The notes under the pieces: model-generated
What the model saw: the letters and a program-made list of their open reading frames with translations, nothing else
Told to the model about the DNA's origin: nothing
Database searches by the model: none
Shown: positions 34,921 to 44,306 of the stretch, in pieces
How the letters are laid out: every line of letters begins with the position of its first letter
Position numbering within the stretch: the first letter of the stretch is position 1
From: Flavobacteriales bacterium
GTDB taxonomy: Bacteria; Bacteroidota; Bacteroidia; Flavobacteriales; Flavobacteriaceae
Reading direction: 5' to 3'
Length of the DNA stretch: 64,000 nucleotides
NCBI GenBank assembly: GCA_027067965.1
Contig: JAMOUV010000015.1
Location: 1 to 64,000, forward strand
Position numbers and translations under genes: made by a program

Positions 34921-35869
34921 ATTTTTTTTCTTCAACTTCATAAAGAAATTCCCGAATGGCTTGCAAATCTTTTTCCGGATTATCTTGCATTGTCATATGA
35001 GCGGCATCAGGTATGATTGCCAGCCGGGCGTTCGGGACCAATCCGGCATAATAGGCCGTGGTCTCCGGACGGGCTTCGTCATATTGTCCGCATATAAAAA
35101 GGACCGGCACTTTTATACGAGGTAATTTTTTAGTGGCATCATAATATTGCATAGTACCCGTAAAAGTAAATTCGCTGGGGCCATTCATATATGTATAGAC
35201 CTCGTGGCCCAAATAGGCAAAAGTACTATCAATATCGGCCGACCATGGTTGCTTGCGGGCTACATGTTTTTTATAATATACCATCATGGCTTGTTGGTAA
35301 GCCGGTGCATCGAATTTTTTTAATCTTTCATAGTGATAAATAATACGTTGCAAAGAATCGGGCAATTGAGACAGCAATAACCGGGCATCACGAATCCACA
35401 ATTTACCGCTAAGGGCGGGACTGGCCAAAATGATGCCTTGAATACCTTCGGGATGAGCAAAATAATATTCCACTGCCAGAATGGTGCCCCATGATTGGCC
35501 GTATAGGTAGAATTTTTTCAAGCCCAAAGCATGTTTCACCCTTTCCACTTCATCCACATAAAAGGCAATATTCATTTGAGTGGTATCCATTTGACGGGTG
35601 GAACGACCACATCCCAATTGGTCGAAAAAAATAAGAGAACGATCGGCGGCTAAGGATTCCAAAGGACGCAAATAATAAGACGTAGCACCCGGTCCTCCAT
35701 GTAACATTAAAATAGGCGGCTTGGATCCTTTTCCTACTATTTTGTACCAAACTTTCCCGCCGGGCACATTAATATAACCTTCACGTGGAGACAAATCATG
35801 CAAGGTATGGCATTGAATTAATCCAATGTATAGTAAAATAAAAATGCTAATACGCTTTAATAAATTCAT
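34919..35869 (-). CDS. Alpha/beta-hydrolase of the proline iminopeptidase family, predicted lipoprotein
   Basis: A 316-residue S33-type hydrolase. Visible: oxyanion motif MLHGGPGATS, FFDQLGCGRS, nucleophile elbow YLYGQSWGT (Ser in G-Q-S-W-G), Asp in CGQYDEARP and His in PDAAHMTMQD, a full catalytic triad. The family releases N-terminal proline or splits other short peptides and amides. The start at 35869 gives a lipoprotein signal (MNLLKRISIFILLYIGLIQC), which would place it in the periplasm or outer membrane, unlike the classical cytoplasmic enzyme; an upstream ATG at 35893 is also possible. It appears to be transcribed alone. Confidence 0.85.
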   Translation of the reverse strand: MNLLKRISIFILLYIGLIQCHTLHDLSPREGYINVPGGKVWYKIVGKGSKPPILMLHGGPGATSYYLRPLESLAADRSLIFFDQLGCGRSTRQMDTTQMNIAFYVDEVERVKHALGLKKFYLYGQSWGTILAVEYYFAHPEGIQGIILASPALSGKLWIRDARLLLSQLPDSLQRIIYHYERLKKFDAPAYQQAMMVYYKKHVARKQPWSADIDSTFAYLGHEVYTYMNGPSEFTFTGTMQYYDATKKLPRIKVPVLFICGQYDEARPETTAYYAGLVPNARLAIIPDAAHMTMQDNPEKDLQAIREFLYEVEEKK

Positions 35870-36012
35870 TAATGTTTTTTTTATATAAAACATAAAAAAT
35901 TAATTTGATTTTTTTTATAAAGATAAATAAAAAAAACCGTATTTTCTTTTACAATCATTTGATTTTCAATTAACTTTTGAAATATGTGTTTACCTTATCA
36001 ATATACCTTAAT

Positions 36013-36047
36013 AAAATACCGGGACTTCCCGAATGAAATCCCGGTAT
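36013..36047 (-). terminator. Terminator of the seven-gene exported-protein operon
   Basis: Stem ATACCGGGA / TCCCGGTAT (9 bp) with a 14-nt loop, followed on the minus strand by TTTTATT. It lies 26 bp after the stop of the large S74 fibre gene, which marks the operon end. Confidence 0.75.
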
Positions 36048-36073
36048 CTAAACAGAGTACTATGATAAAAGAA

Positions 36074-38233
36074 TTATTCTCCCAAACGATTTTCCAATCT
36101 TCTTAATCGTTCTTCCAATTCTTCAATTTTAGCATTTTGTCGCTGAATTTTTTCTTCTTGCTCCTGCAATGCCTTTACCAGCACGGGCACAAATTCGGCA
36201 TAGCGCAGGCCGTAAATATCATTGGAATTTTTAGGCCTATCCACTGCGTGGAAATCGAAATGCAAACTCTTGGCCGCTTCTTCCACTTCTTGCGCAATAA
36301 AACCGATTTGCCATTCGGCGCCCTTGGCGGCTTCGGACTGTTTGCTGCGCAAACTGTCGGGAATTTGGTTCCACTTGGCCAAGGCATTCATATCCAACCG
36401 GTAGGTAACGGGGCGCAATTTTTTTATCAAGGCCATGCCCGGCACGTTTTCGTTCACATCGGTCTTGAAACGTCCGTCCGACACATTTGTCCAATTGGCA
36501 TATCCACCGATGCTGGTAACATCGATATTTCCTATACGTGCCTGGTAGGAAGCATGGACACGTGTGAGATAGCCGAGGGCAATGGAGTTATGAAAATCGG
36601 TTTCCAGGGGAAAGGCGCTGAATCCTACGGCAACATTATGATATCCGGAAATATTATCGCCCATGGCCAATCCTCCCAAGGCCACATTGCCGTAACCGGT
36701 GGTATTTTCGTGCAATGCCCTGAAGCCTAAAACCGAATTGGTTGATCCGGACGTATTATTTACGGCAGCTTCGTAGCCTAAGACCGAATTCATGTCGCCA
36801 TCGCCGTAGCTTTTTAAAGCATGCGCACCTACCACCGTATTATTGTCTCCTTTATTATCCTCCATGGTGCCCTTTCCGATGGCCACATTATTCGATCCGT
36901 TATTGGACATGAGTGTAAATGCTCCAACGGCCACGTTATAATCGGCCGAATCCGCCAAAAACATGGCGCCGTAACCTATAACGGTATTTGACGAACCTTT
37001 TTGGATTTTTTTCATTGCTGACGTCCCTATAGCCGTGTTTCCTTCGCCGGTAGTTATCTCTAAGAGGGCACGATTACCTACGGCCACATTCTGCCTATAA
37101 TATTGCATGTTCTTTAAGGCGCTGTGTCCTATGGCCACATTATCATGTCCTCCTTGCAAAGACAACAAAGCGCCCTGACCGATGGCCAAGTTATATTTGC
37201 CACGGTAGGAGTGATACAAAGCGGAATCACCAATGGCTATCGAAACGCTTTTGGTTGTATTGTCGTGCAATGCACCGTAGCCGATAGCCACATTGGAATT
37301 ACCGGTGGAATTGTTCATCAGCGCATATTTTCCAATGGCAATGTTATAATTACCCTCTGTATTAGAATATAAAGACATATGCCCTGTGGCAATGTTATTG
37401 GAACCCGTGGTATTGTTTTTCATGGCGTAGGCACCCGATGCAATATTACTCGAACCTGTGGTGTTGGCATATAATGCCTGAATGCCCAATGCCGTATTCA
37501 ATTCACCGCTAGTATTGTTATGAAGAGTAGAAGAGCCCAATGCCGTATTGTAATTAGCGGTATTATGAAATAACGCCGCATTTCCTACCGCTGTATTTTG
37601 ATAACCCGTATGATTAAGTTGGAGTGCTTGCGCACCTATGGCTATATTATTATCTCCATCCGTATTGTAACGTAAGGCATTATAGCCCATCGCCACATTG
37701 TACGAACCGGTAGTATTTTCGTTCAACGCATAATAACCAATGCCGGCATTTTTATTGTTGGAAAAATCATTGTTTACGCCGGCATATTTGCCCACAAAGA
37801 CGGAGCTGGATCCGGAAACGGCATCATCCAAATCATTCAATTCTTGCGCGCCGCCTCCGTTTTCGGCATACTTGGCATAAGGAACGGTTTTGAAATCCTG
37901 CATACCCATATCATGATAGGTATTCCCGCCATCGGTACTGAGAAAAACCTTATAACTATGAGATTGCGACCAATCCAAATCCGTAAATTGTCCCTGGGTG
38001 GCCGTGCCTTCACCCAGCGTAACGTGAAATATACCGTTGGCATCGGTGGTGGTCTCGTGGTGTTCGCTGTAAATAAGGCTTCCATTTTCGTAGAATTCCA
38101 CGTTGAGTTTCACCGGCTGATTGGCCAGAATTTGACCGTTTTCGCTCACCAGACCTTTGTAATTAAATCCGGTAGTTTGTGCCTTTACCCAAAAAGACAC
38201 AAAAAGAATGAGTAAGATTGTAAGTTTTTTCAT
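36074..38233 (-). CDS. Large exported fibre protein: head-type repeats and C-terminal peptidase S74 domain
   Basis: A 719-residue exported protein (signal peptide ends FWVKAQ). Residues about 22-125 form an N-terminal beta domain (FNYKGLVSENGQILANQPV, HVTLGEGTATQG) that is typical of Bacteroidota tail-fibre-domain proteins. About 24 tandem 17-residue units of pattern NxAIGxxALxxNTTGxx span about 165-565. The S74 chaperone domain follows (VSDGRFKTDV with the predicted cut near Ser585, IGFIAQEVE), then a coiled coil (about 680-719). The S74 part is nearly the same as in the gene at 19887 (VNENVPGMAL, RPVTYRL, NDIYGLRYAEFVPVLVKALQEQ). It is the last gene of a seven-gene operon and probably forms a trimeric surface fibre (inference). 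Confidence 0.85.
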   Translation of the reverse strand: MKKLTILLILFVSFWVKAQTTGFNYKGLVSENGQILANQPVKLNVEFYENGSLIYSEHHETTTDANGIFHVTLGEGTATQGQFTDLDWSQSHSYKVFLSTDGGNTYHDMGMQDFKTVPYAKYAENGGGAQELNDLDDAVSGSSSVFVGKYAGVNNDFSNNKNAGIGYYALNENTTGSYNVAMGYNALRYNTDGDNNIAIGAQALQLNHTGYQNTAVGNAALFHNTANYNTALGSSTLHNNTSGELNTALGIQALYANTTGSSNIASGAYAMKNNTTGSNNIATGHMSLYSNTEGNYNIAIGKYALMNNSTGNSNVAIGYGALHDNTTKSVSIAIGDSALYHSYRGKYNLAIGQGALLSLQGGHDNVAIGHSALKNMQYYRQNVAVGNRALLEITTGEGNTAIGTSAMKKIQKGSSNTVIGYGAMFLADSADYNVAVGAFTLMSNNGSNNVAIGKGTMEDNKGDNNTVVGAHALKSYGDGDMNSVLGYEAAVNNTSGSTNSVLGFRALHENTTGYGNVALGGLAMGDNISGYHNVAVGFSAFPLETDFHNSIALGYLTRVHASYQARIGNIDVTSIGGYANWTNVSDGRFKTDVNENVPGMALIKKLRPVTYRLDMNALAKWNQIPDSLRSKQSEAAKGAEWQIGFIAQEVEEAAKSLHFDFHAVDRPKNSNDIYGLRYAEFVPVLVKALQEQEEKIQRQNAKIEELEERLRRLENRLGE

Positions 38234-38285
38234 GACTTAATGTTTTTATTAGATGTTTATTTAAATGTTTCTATTAGATTTTTAA

Positions 38286-39704
38286 TTATTGTCCTATATA
38301 TCGGAATAGCATTGATTCGCCAATTACCAACCCGAAGTTGTTTCCTTTAAAATCAACCTTATAAACCCCTTCATCTTGAGATTGTGAAACTTCATATACC
38401 GGATACCAATTATTTCCGTTATCCATTGTATAATAAAGGGCGGGCAAATATTGCGAAGTATAGGTGACAGCATATACACGACCATTCTCTGCAATAGCAA
38501 TATCATTTAAAGCGCCGGTAAAGAATGATAATTTATGCGCCAAGGCCTTGATGTTCCATGTGTGGCCTCCATCCGTTGATACAGCTGCAAATCCTTCTAA
38601 AAAATCCCTTGTGTCGCCCCCACAGAGCCAAACCAAGTTACCTGAAATATCTCCATTATTCACTATATAATTATTCCTTCCTCCATTCCAAGCTTCAGGA
38701 GGCGCAATTTCAGCATTATTCCATGTTTGTCCTCCGTCATGACTTATCCACACGTATTGCATATTGTTTTGGTAATGTTCCATATTGCTGATTAATGCAT
38801 CCCTGCCGTGAAATCGCAATGAAAAAGTCCCGTAATTGATCTGTTCATTCACAATAAGGGTGGATTGCAAAACATTATTTTGGGCTAACCCCATGCGATA
38901 AATATATACCGGATCATCTCCGAGATCATAAGGGGTGGTGACAAAATATTCGTTGGATGAGGTACCGAAAGCCACATCGTAAGCATGGTTGAATAAGTTA
39001 ATGCCACTTGAAGGGTCGGTCACCAATATATATGACCTACCGCCATTAAAAGTTTTGTACACTTTGTCCGTATTGGAAATAGCCACACCGATTTGATTAT
39101 TATAAAAGGCAATGCGCTTGAGATTCAAATGATTATTGACCATTTGCCACGTAGCACCCCGGTCATCGGTACGAAGCAGAAAATAAGAACTTCCCCAATA
39201 ACCGCATATCCAGCCGGTATGCTCGTCGAGCAAATACATATCCCGTATGTAATAATTACTTTCTCCCAGAATAGGTGATAAATCAATTTTTTCCCATCGA
39301 GCCGGTACCACATTAATTCTTATTTCGTCACGCGCTACAATCCGGTTATCTAGAATAATTTCGGCTTTGAGGGTATGCGAACCCGGATTGATACCGCTTA
39401 CATTCCACAGAAAACCGAAATTATTACGAAATAATGCTATATCTTCGTTATCCATCGGTGTAGTTTGTATTTCGGTTCCGTCTAAAAAGAATTTCACTTG
39501 GGCTTCACCCAAACCGCCCAATTCTTCATCGGGTTCTACGGTAAGGGCTATGGTATTGCCCAAAGGCACCTCATAACCATCCAAGGGATTACTAATATGC
39601 AAATCATAAGAAATATCCTCACCTCCAGTACCCGGTCCTATGCAAGATACCGGTATAAATACGAGCCATATTATCAAGGTAATAATATTAATTCTGTCTT
39701 TCAT
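38286..39704 (-). CDS. Lipoprotein with Ig-like domain and BNR beta-propeller
   Basis: A 472-residue lipoprotein (lipobox FIPVSC). An Ig-like domain (about 30-130, ISNPLDGYEVPLGNTIALTV, GSHTLKAEIILDN) is followed by a sortilin/photosystem-assembly-like propeller (about 135-470) with blades LLRTDDRGATWQ, VYKTFNGGRSY, WISHDGGQTWNN, AVSTDGGHTWN and YTMDNGNNWYP. The fold is a binding platform, and the ligand is unknown. Its start follows the stop of the T9SS mini-protein gene after 2 bp, so the two are translationally close, and the fibre gene follows after 52 bp. Confidence 0.8.
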   Translation of the reverse strand: MKDRINIITLIIWLVFIPVSCIGPGTGGEDISYDLHISNPLDGYEVPLGNTIALTVEPDEELGGLGEAQVKFFLDGTEIQTTPMDNEDIALFRNNFGFLWNVSGINPGSHTLKAEIILDNRIVARDEIRINVVPARWEKIDLSPILGESNYYIRDMYLLDEHTGWICGYWGSSYFLLRTDDRGATWQMVNNHLNLKRIAFYNNQIGVAISNTDKVYKTFNGGRSYILVTDPSSGINLFNHAYDVAFGTSSNEYFVTTPYDLGDDPVYIYRMGLAQNNVLQSTLIVNEQINYGTFSLRFHGRDALISNMEHYQNNMQYVWISHDGGQTWNNAEIAPPEAWNGGRNNYIVNNGDISGNLVWLCGGDTRDFLEGFAAVSTDGGHTWNIKALAHKLSFFTGALNDIAIAENGRVYAVTYTSQYLPALYYTMDNGNNWYPVYEVSQSQDEGVYKVDFKGNNFGLVIGESMLFRYIGQ

Positions 39705-39706
39705 TT

Positions 39707-40195
39707 CTATTCGACTTTCTGAATTTTATACGTGACAAAACGCTTACTGAGCCGGTCCACTATGCTTAGTAAATACACTCCGGTTTTGTATTTCTTCATA
39801 TAAATGCTCAAAGAATTGTTATCGGAAATGCTTCGAAAAATCTCCTTTCCCGTCAAATCATGTAAGTACACTTCATAAATATGATCGTCGGGTAAATCCA
39901 CATGTAAATTTTCACTCACGGGATTTGGGAAAATACGAACACCTGTCAGTGAAGTGTAGTCTTCGACTTCCAGCATTTGGGAAATATCGGGCCCGATAAA
40001 ACCTTCGGAAAGATGAATATTGGCCGCGTCATTTTCGGCATTGAATATTTCACCGCCTGCATGGGTTAATTGAATTTGTGCCGCTATTAGAGTAACTTCT
40101 CCCATAGGGGATAAGGATATTTTCACCAGTTCGGGTTGCGAAAAAGCCGATGTATAAACCATAACGGCTAATAAAATTCCCAGTGTTTTTTTCAT
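39707..40195 (-). CDS. Mini T9SS-sorted protein (almost only a C-terminal sorting domain)
   Basis: A 162-residue exported protein (signal peptide ends TSAFSQ). The last about 75 residues are a type A sorting domain: VRIFPNPVSENLHVDL, VYLHDLTGKEIF, MKKYKTGVYLLSI and a basic end KRFVTYKIQKVE. Only about 60 residues remain as cargo (LVKISLSPMGEVTLIAAQIQ and so on), a small beta-rich segment. This cargo is unusually small for the system. It may act as a surface anchor or as a piece that joins others in the operon (inference). Confidence 0.8.
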   Translation of the reverse strand: MKKTLGILLAVMVYTSAFSQPELVKISLSPMGEVTLIAAQIQLTHAGGEIFNAENDAANIHLSEGFIGPDISQMLEVEDYTSLTGVRIFPNPVSENLHVDLPDDHIYEVYLHDLTGKEIFRSISDNNSLSIYMKKYKTGVYLLSIVDRLSKRFVTYKIQKVE

Positions 40196-40209
40196 TTTTG
40201 TTATATTTA

Positions 40210-41091
40210 TTATTTTCCGTTCATTTGTTTATATGCATGATATGCCTGCTTGATATATTCTTCGGGCATATCCGGACTATCTTTCAATATTTCCGCCTTA
40301 AATTCCTTGTAATTCAACACTTTACCGTCTGTGGCTTGGAGCATATCTTTCTTGAAATCCTCTCCTCCGATGGCGCCGAACATGGGATTGTCGGTGATCG
40401 GATAATCAGGTAAACGAAAATATTTCTCAGGAACTTTACCGCCGAATTCGGCTTTAACCGCTTCGCTTACATATTTAATTCCACCAATATTGGTTGCCGA
40501 TTTTAAAGGCACACCTTTATACATCCAGATCTTCACGCCATTCATATCCCACACATCACACGGATAACCCAAAATCTTTTCGGTACCGGTTTTTTTTGCA
40601 CCCATGGACTTCATCATTTCTTCTACACTACCGGCCACATCTCCCTTGGCAAAACTTTTGAAAAAACCCATGGCCGGATCTTGCATTTTGTAGATTTTCT
40701 TGGCTTTAAAATCCACCGAATAGGATACACCATTGTCCAATTTGCTCATTTTATGAGTTTTATCTTTCTGAACCTGATTTTGTCCGAACATTTTAATTGC
40801 CGTGGTTTGTTCAAATTGTTCTTCTTGTAATTCGACGGCGCCCCAATCTTTGAAATAAAGTTTCGAGACTCCATGACCACTAACCCTTCCTACACCCATA
40901 TTTCCGTTAATATCTATTTTATATTCCACCACTCCGGAAGGGACTTGATAACGTTTCAACCGAACTTCTTTTTTGGAGCCGGAAGCAGAGGAACCGGCTT
41001 CGGAGTCGGCAGTAGCAGTCGCACTGTTATTTTCATTTTGGCAAGAAAAAAACAATGCCGTTGTCAGTAATAAAAAAATTGTTTTTCTCAT
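40210..41091 (-). CDS. Hypothetical lipoprotein, DUF4412-like
   Basis: A 293-residue lipoprotein (lipobox LFFSC) with an Ala/Ser/Glu-rich linker after the Cys. The body shows the motif order VEYKIDINGNMGVGRVSGHG, KMSKLDNGVSYSVDFKAKKIYKM and ILGYPCDVWDMNGVKIWMYKG, resembling DUF4412-type exported proteins. In those, a strand carrying an I-x-G-Y-x-C motif is conserved. The role is unknown. It sits 14 bp upstream of the T9SS mini-protein gene and 12 bp downstream of the next gene in the operon. Confidence 0.65.
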   Translation of the reverse strand: MRKTIFLLLTTALFFSCQNENNSATATADSEAGSSASGSKKEVRLKRYQVPSGVVEYKIDINGNMGVGRVSGHGVSKLYFKDWGAVELQEEQFEQTTAIKMFGQNQVQKDKTHKMSKLDNGVSYSVDFKAKKIYKMQDPAMGFFKSFAKGDVAGSVEEMMKSMGAKKTGTEKILGYPCDVWDMNGVKIWMYKGVPLKSATNIGGIKYVSEAVKAEFGGKVPEKYFRLPDYPITDNPMFGAIGGEDFKKDMLQATDGKVLNYKEFKAEILKDSPDMPEEYIKQAYHAYKQMNGK

Positions 41092-41103
41092 AATAATTAT
41101 GAT

Positions 41104-41796
41104 TTAATTGTTTTTTCGTGTGGATTCCCATACTTTTCTCAACTCGTCTTCTTTTATATTCGGATCAAGCATTAAAAATGCTTTCCGAAATGTAGGATAA
41201 TCATATTTCTCTGGATGGGAAGCAATGTCGATGGCCTTCATTTGATTCATCTCATCGGGATTTTCTTCAGGCACCTTGACCGAGCGCCCATCCGATTGGT
41301 GCAGACGATTGTAACTCCGGGCTATTTGACTATCGGTAAAACCGGGATTCATTTCCCGTACATACGCGGCATATTCCCCATAAGACATTTGCTTAATTCT
41401 TCCTAATTGTTCATTCAGCGCTTGCATGCCCCGGGTGGTATCACGGCGATATTGTTCTTCTAATCGAAGTAATTGTTGCCTGATTTCCAGTTTTTTATCC
41501 TCCGATAACAAACCACCTCCGTCACCGCGGATATAGGCATCCACTATGCGGAATGCATTATCGCGATCTTTCTTTGAAAGGGAGGGATTTACACAATTAA
41601 TATAGTCATTAAATTTGGCCCTTCGTACCGGCTCGGGCCCCAAACGGCCGTCATATTCGGCATAAAAAGCCCGTAAGGTCCGGTCGGCACAAGCCAATTG
41701 TTCGTCGGTGTAGCCACCTGAAGATTGTGCTTGTATATAAAAAGGAAACAACACAATCATCAAAAGAAAGGAATTAAAAAGATTTTTTTTCATCAT
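41104..41796 (-). CDS. Hypothetical exported alpha-helical protein
   Basis: A 230-residue exported protein (signal peptide ends YIQAQ). It is mainly helical and charged, with two Cys (ACADRTL and YINCVNP) that may form a disulfide. Three similar-looking segments, FNDYINCVNPSLSKKDRDNAF, YAAYVREMNPGFTDSQIARSY and FRKAFLMLDPNIKEDELRKVW, share the pattern Y/F-x-x-x-x-x-x-NP/DP-x-h-x-x-x-x, so it may be built of three helical repeats. No family is recognised. It lies 1 bp after the stop of the upstream gene and 12 bp before the next. Confidence 0.65.
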   Translation of the reverse strand: MMKKNLFNSFLLMIVLFPFYIQAQSSGGYTDEQLACADRTLRAFYAEYDGRLGPEPVRRAKFNDYINCVNPSLSKKDRDNAFRIVDAYIRGDGGGLLSEDKKLEIRQQLLRLEEQYRRDTTRGMQALNEQLGRIKQMSYGEYAAYVREMNPGFTDSQIARSYNRLHQSDGRSVKVPEENPDEMNQMKAIDIASHPEKYDYPTFRKAFLMLDPNIKEDELRKVWESTRKNN

Positions 41797-41797
41797 T

Positions 41798-42967
41798 TTA
41801 AGGTTTTACGGTTTCCCAATAGGAAAATTCACGTATGTAATATACTTCGTCATTGCGGTCACCCGGATATTGAACCATGACCCGGGCATAAACGCCGGGA
41901 CGGTCGTTAATCATCCAATACCGGAATTTTTTATCACCATCAACTCCTTCGATCAACGTGCATTGAAAAGCAAAATCGGGTGTTTCGTAGAGTGTATCGG
42001 TTGAAACTATTCTAAACCGGTCGGGACGATCCATGGGAAAGAACGGGTTATGACTTTCCGCAACGAATCCTTTGCATTTTTCGGCAATTTGAGGGCGCTC
42101 ACCATGTGATTTAATCAAATGTTGCGAAATGCAGAAAGTCCTGTTGCGTCGGTTTATTTTATGCCGGTCCATTTCATTTACGATATGGAAACGTTCTAAT
42201 AAATCGATATAGGTGCGGCGTTGAAAATAATAAACCACTGACGTATCGTAATCATTCCATGCAATACCATTCCAAGGCAAACGACTTTCGTCTTCATCGG
42301 CAGGTAGATCCTCATAGGTAAATTGCAAAGCAGGTGGCGGTGCCGTTTCATCATCCTTAATCAGGTCATAATCACGTCCGTCACGATTAAAAGTCATATC
42401 TTGCTCATTCTCGCGTTCTACTTTATAAACACCGGTAAAATAGCCCGCAGGATTTTGAATAATAATTTTCTTTTCTTCAGGCAAATAAATGCCCGAAGCC
42501 ACACTCATTTCCGTTCCGTAATCGGTCAGAACAAACTCCGTAATGGTAGCGGAATCACTAATTTTAAGGTAAACCTCGGGATCATCATAGTATATCCATA
42601 CGCCGGCCAAAGGACGCAACAAAAAATCATCCGTCCAACGGCGAAACTCCATGCGCATACCGTCCAATTCCAGGCGCATGCGGTCATGGCCTTGCCATTC
42701 CACTCGTCCTTTCCCGTTAAATGTAGGATCCGCTTTTGATTGTAAAGTGAATTTATTGTTGCGGCAAGTCCATGTGGCTAATTCAAAACCGCCGAATAAC
42801 ATTTTTCCATCATCCGTAAATTCCACTTGCCGGTAAGGACTCTGTTTTTGTCCGTTTTGTGAGAAGGAAACCCATAACCATTTTCCGGGAATTTTTTGAG
42901 AAAATCCATCCGGCACAAATAGCATGATCAATAATAGGATCCACCAAATTTTATTCTTATTTAACAT
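41798..42967 (-). CDS. Hypothetical exported protein with lipocalin-like start
   Basis: A 389-residue exported protein (signal peptide ends DGFSQ). The N-terminal part (about 25-110) begins with IPGKWLWVSFSQ and ends a strand with EWQGHDRMRLELDG, a G-x-W lipocalin-like arrangement. A second beta domain (about 115-200) and a mixed C-terminal domain (about 220-389, with KCKGFVAESHNPFFPM and FQCTLIEGVDGDKKFRYWMIN) follow. I recognise no characterised family. It is 34 bp downstream of the OmpA-family gene and almost touches the next gene. Confidence 0.6.
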   Translation of the reverse strand: MLNKNKIWWILLLIMLFVPDGFSQKIPGKWLWVSFSQNGQKQSPYRQVEFTDDGKMLFGGFELATWTCRNNKFTLQSKADPTFNGKGRVEWQGHDRMRLELDGMRMEFRRWTDDFLLRPLAGVWIYYDDPEVYLKISDSATITEFVLTDYGTEMSVASGIYLPEEKKIIIQNPAGYFTGVYKVERENEQDMTFNRDGRDYDLIKDDETAPPPALQFTYEDLPADEDESRLPWNGIAWNDYDTSVVYYFQRRTYIDLLERFHIVNEMDRHKINRRNRTFCISQHLIKSHGERPQIAEKCKGFVAESHNPFFPMDRPDRFRIVSTDTLYETPDFAFQCTLIEGVDGDKKFRYWMINDRPGVYARVMVQYPGDRNDEVYYIREFSYWETVKP

Positions 42968-43001
42968 GATAAAATTTTTAATGATTTAGTTAACTGAACG
43001 A

Positions 43002-44306
43002 TTAGAATTTGACAAACTCCACGCGGCGGTTATTGGCTTTTCCTTCCGGCGTACTATTGTTATCTATGGGTTTGCTTTCACCCCAACCTTTGTATTTGAG
43101 CCGTGAAGGATCAATACCCATGGCGATGAGTTTGTCCATAACCACTTTGGCGCGGCGTTCGGATAATTTCTGATTAAAATCGGCATCTCCGTCGCTGTCG
43201 GTATGACCTTCCACGCTGAATCGCAGTTCGGGGTTGTCTTTCATTAATTTAAAAATGCGATTGATGGGCCCCATGCTTTCGGGTTTCAGGGTGGCTTTGT
43301 TCACGTCGAACTTAATGCCGTTGACGATGATTTTGCCGTCAGTCATGACTCGATCATAGTATTTCACGCCACCTTTGGCAATGCGTACGTTTTTGAAATA
43401 AAAGGGTTGTCCCTCACCTAAATCCGCCCAGTATGCTTGCAAGGTTACTCCCAAAGGATTACCCGGATAATGTGGAATATTAATTACCCGCGTTTCGTCC
43501 ATATATACCTTCAATTTGCCCCGGGTATAGGCAATGGCCACATGGATCCAACGGGCATCATTACGATTGGAATAATTGATGTAATCCAAGTTGGACGAAA
43601 TATCCGTCAAATGTTCATGTGCCCCCTCCGAACTAATTTCTATTTCCATACCCGCATCATAATCCGGATGACTTCGCTGGTTTTTATCGTCAAAAAGATA
43701 AACGGAAATCCGGTTGCCATTGCGCGGTTTATAAAAATCGAATTCAATGGTAAATACTTCGGGCAAATAATCCTTATCGGAATCTTTCAGATAAGGAACT
43801 ATAGTCGGTTGGCCGGAAATAAACATCATAACTTTTTCTCCGTCCGCTTCGGCTATTTCCACTTGTCCCTTAACCAAATCCCACCGCGACGGAAATTCAC
43901 CGTTTTCTTCATCCGGAGAGGGACCGTCCTCGAAAATCACCACATCGCCGGGCACAAAATCGTAACGACTCCATTTGAGTTCGGTATGATGTGGTTGTGA
44001 AGCGGCAGCGGCCTTATCATCCGCTCCGTTTGATTGGCTCCGTTCATTTTTAGAAGAATTATTATTATTTGTTTTATCATGCGAGCCGGACTCTTTGTCT
44101 TCCCTGTTTTTTCCATCTATTGAATCTTCTATTTCATCATACACTTTATCCACTCCTTTATCAATGCGTCTTTCCGCCCTTCTTTCGGCTTCATTTTTAA
44201 TCTTTTCTTTGGCATGATGTTTTAACCGTTTTAATATTTGTCCTTCTGCGGAGAAATAAATTCCCGGAAGGATGAGAAAAATCAAAATTAAAAATAGTTT
44301 TTTCAT
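43002..44306 (-). CDS. OmpA-family protein with central lectin-like (concanavalin fold) domain
   Basis: A 434-residue exported protein. I start at the ATG at 44306, which gives the signal peptide (MKKLFLILIFLILPGIYFSAEGQ); an ATG at 44345 adds a polar leader. Order: a charged helical coil (about 28-65), a Ser/Asn-rich linker, a LamG/concanavalin-like domain (about 110-310, VFTIEFDFYKPRNGNRISVYL, RWIHVAIAYTRGKLKVYMDE), and an OmpA C-terminal peptidoglycan-binding domain (about 320-434, VEGHTDSDGDADFNQKLSERRA with the usual Asp and Arg). It would anchor the operon products to the cell wall and may bind glycan outside (inference). It is the first gene of the seven-gene operon. Confidence 0.85.
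   Translation of the reverse strand: MKKLFLILIFLILPGIYFSAEGQILKRLKHHAKEKIKNEAERRAERRIDKGVDKVYDEIEDSIDGKNREDKESGSHDKTNNNNSSKNERSQSNGADDKAAAASQPHHTELKWSRYDFVPGDVVIFEDGPSPDEENGEFPSRWDLVKGQVEIAEADGEKVMMFISGQPTIVPYLKDSDKDYLPEVFTIEFDFYKPRNGNRISVYLFDDKNQRSHPDYDAGMEIEISSEGAHEHLTDISSNLDYINYSNRNDARWIHVAIAYTRGKLKVYMDETRVINIPHYPGNPLGVTLQAYWADLGEGQPFYFKNVRIAKGGVKYYDRVMTDGKIIVNGIKFDVNKATLKPESMGPINRIFKLMKDNPELRFSVEGHTDSDGDADFNQKLSERRAKVVMDKLIAMGIDPSRLKYKGWGESKPIDNNSTPEGKANNRRVEFVKF

Noticed and set aside
36074-38233. Prophage remnant, because of the S74 tail-fibre domain
   Set aside because: The protein has its own signal peptide, lies in an operon of exported proteins, and no phage structural, lysis or integration gene is present in the window.
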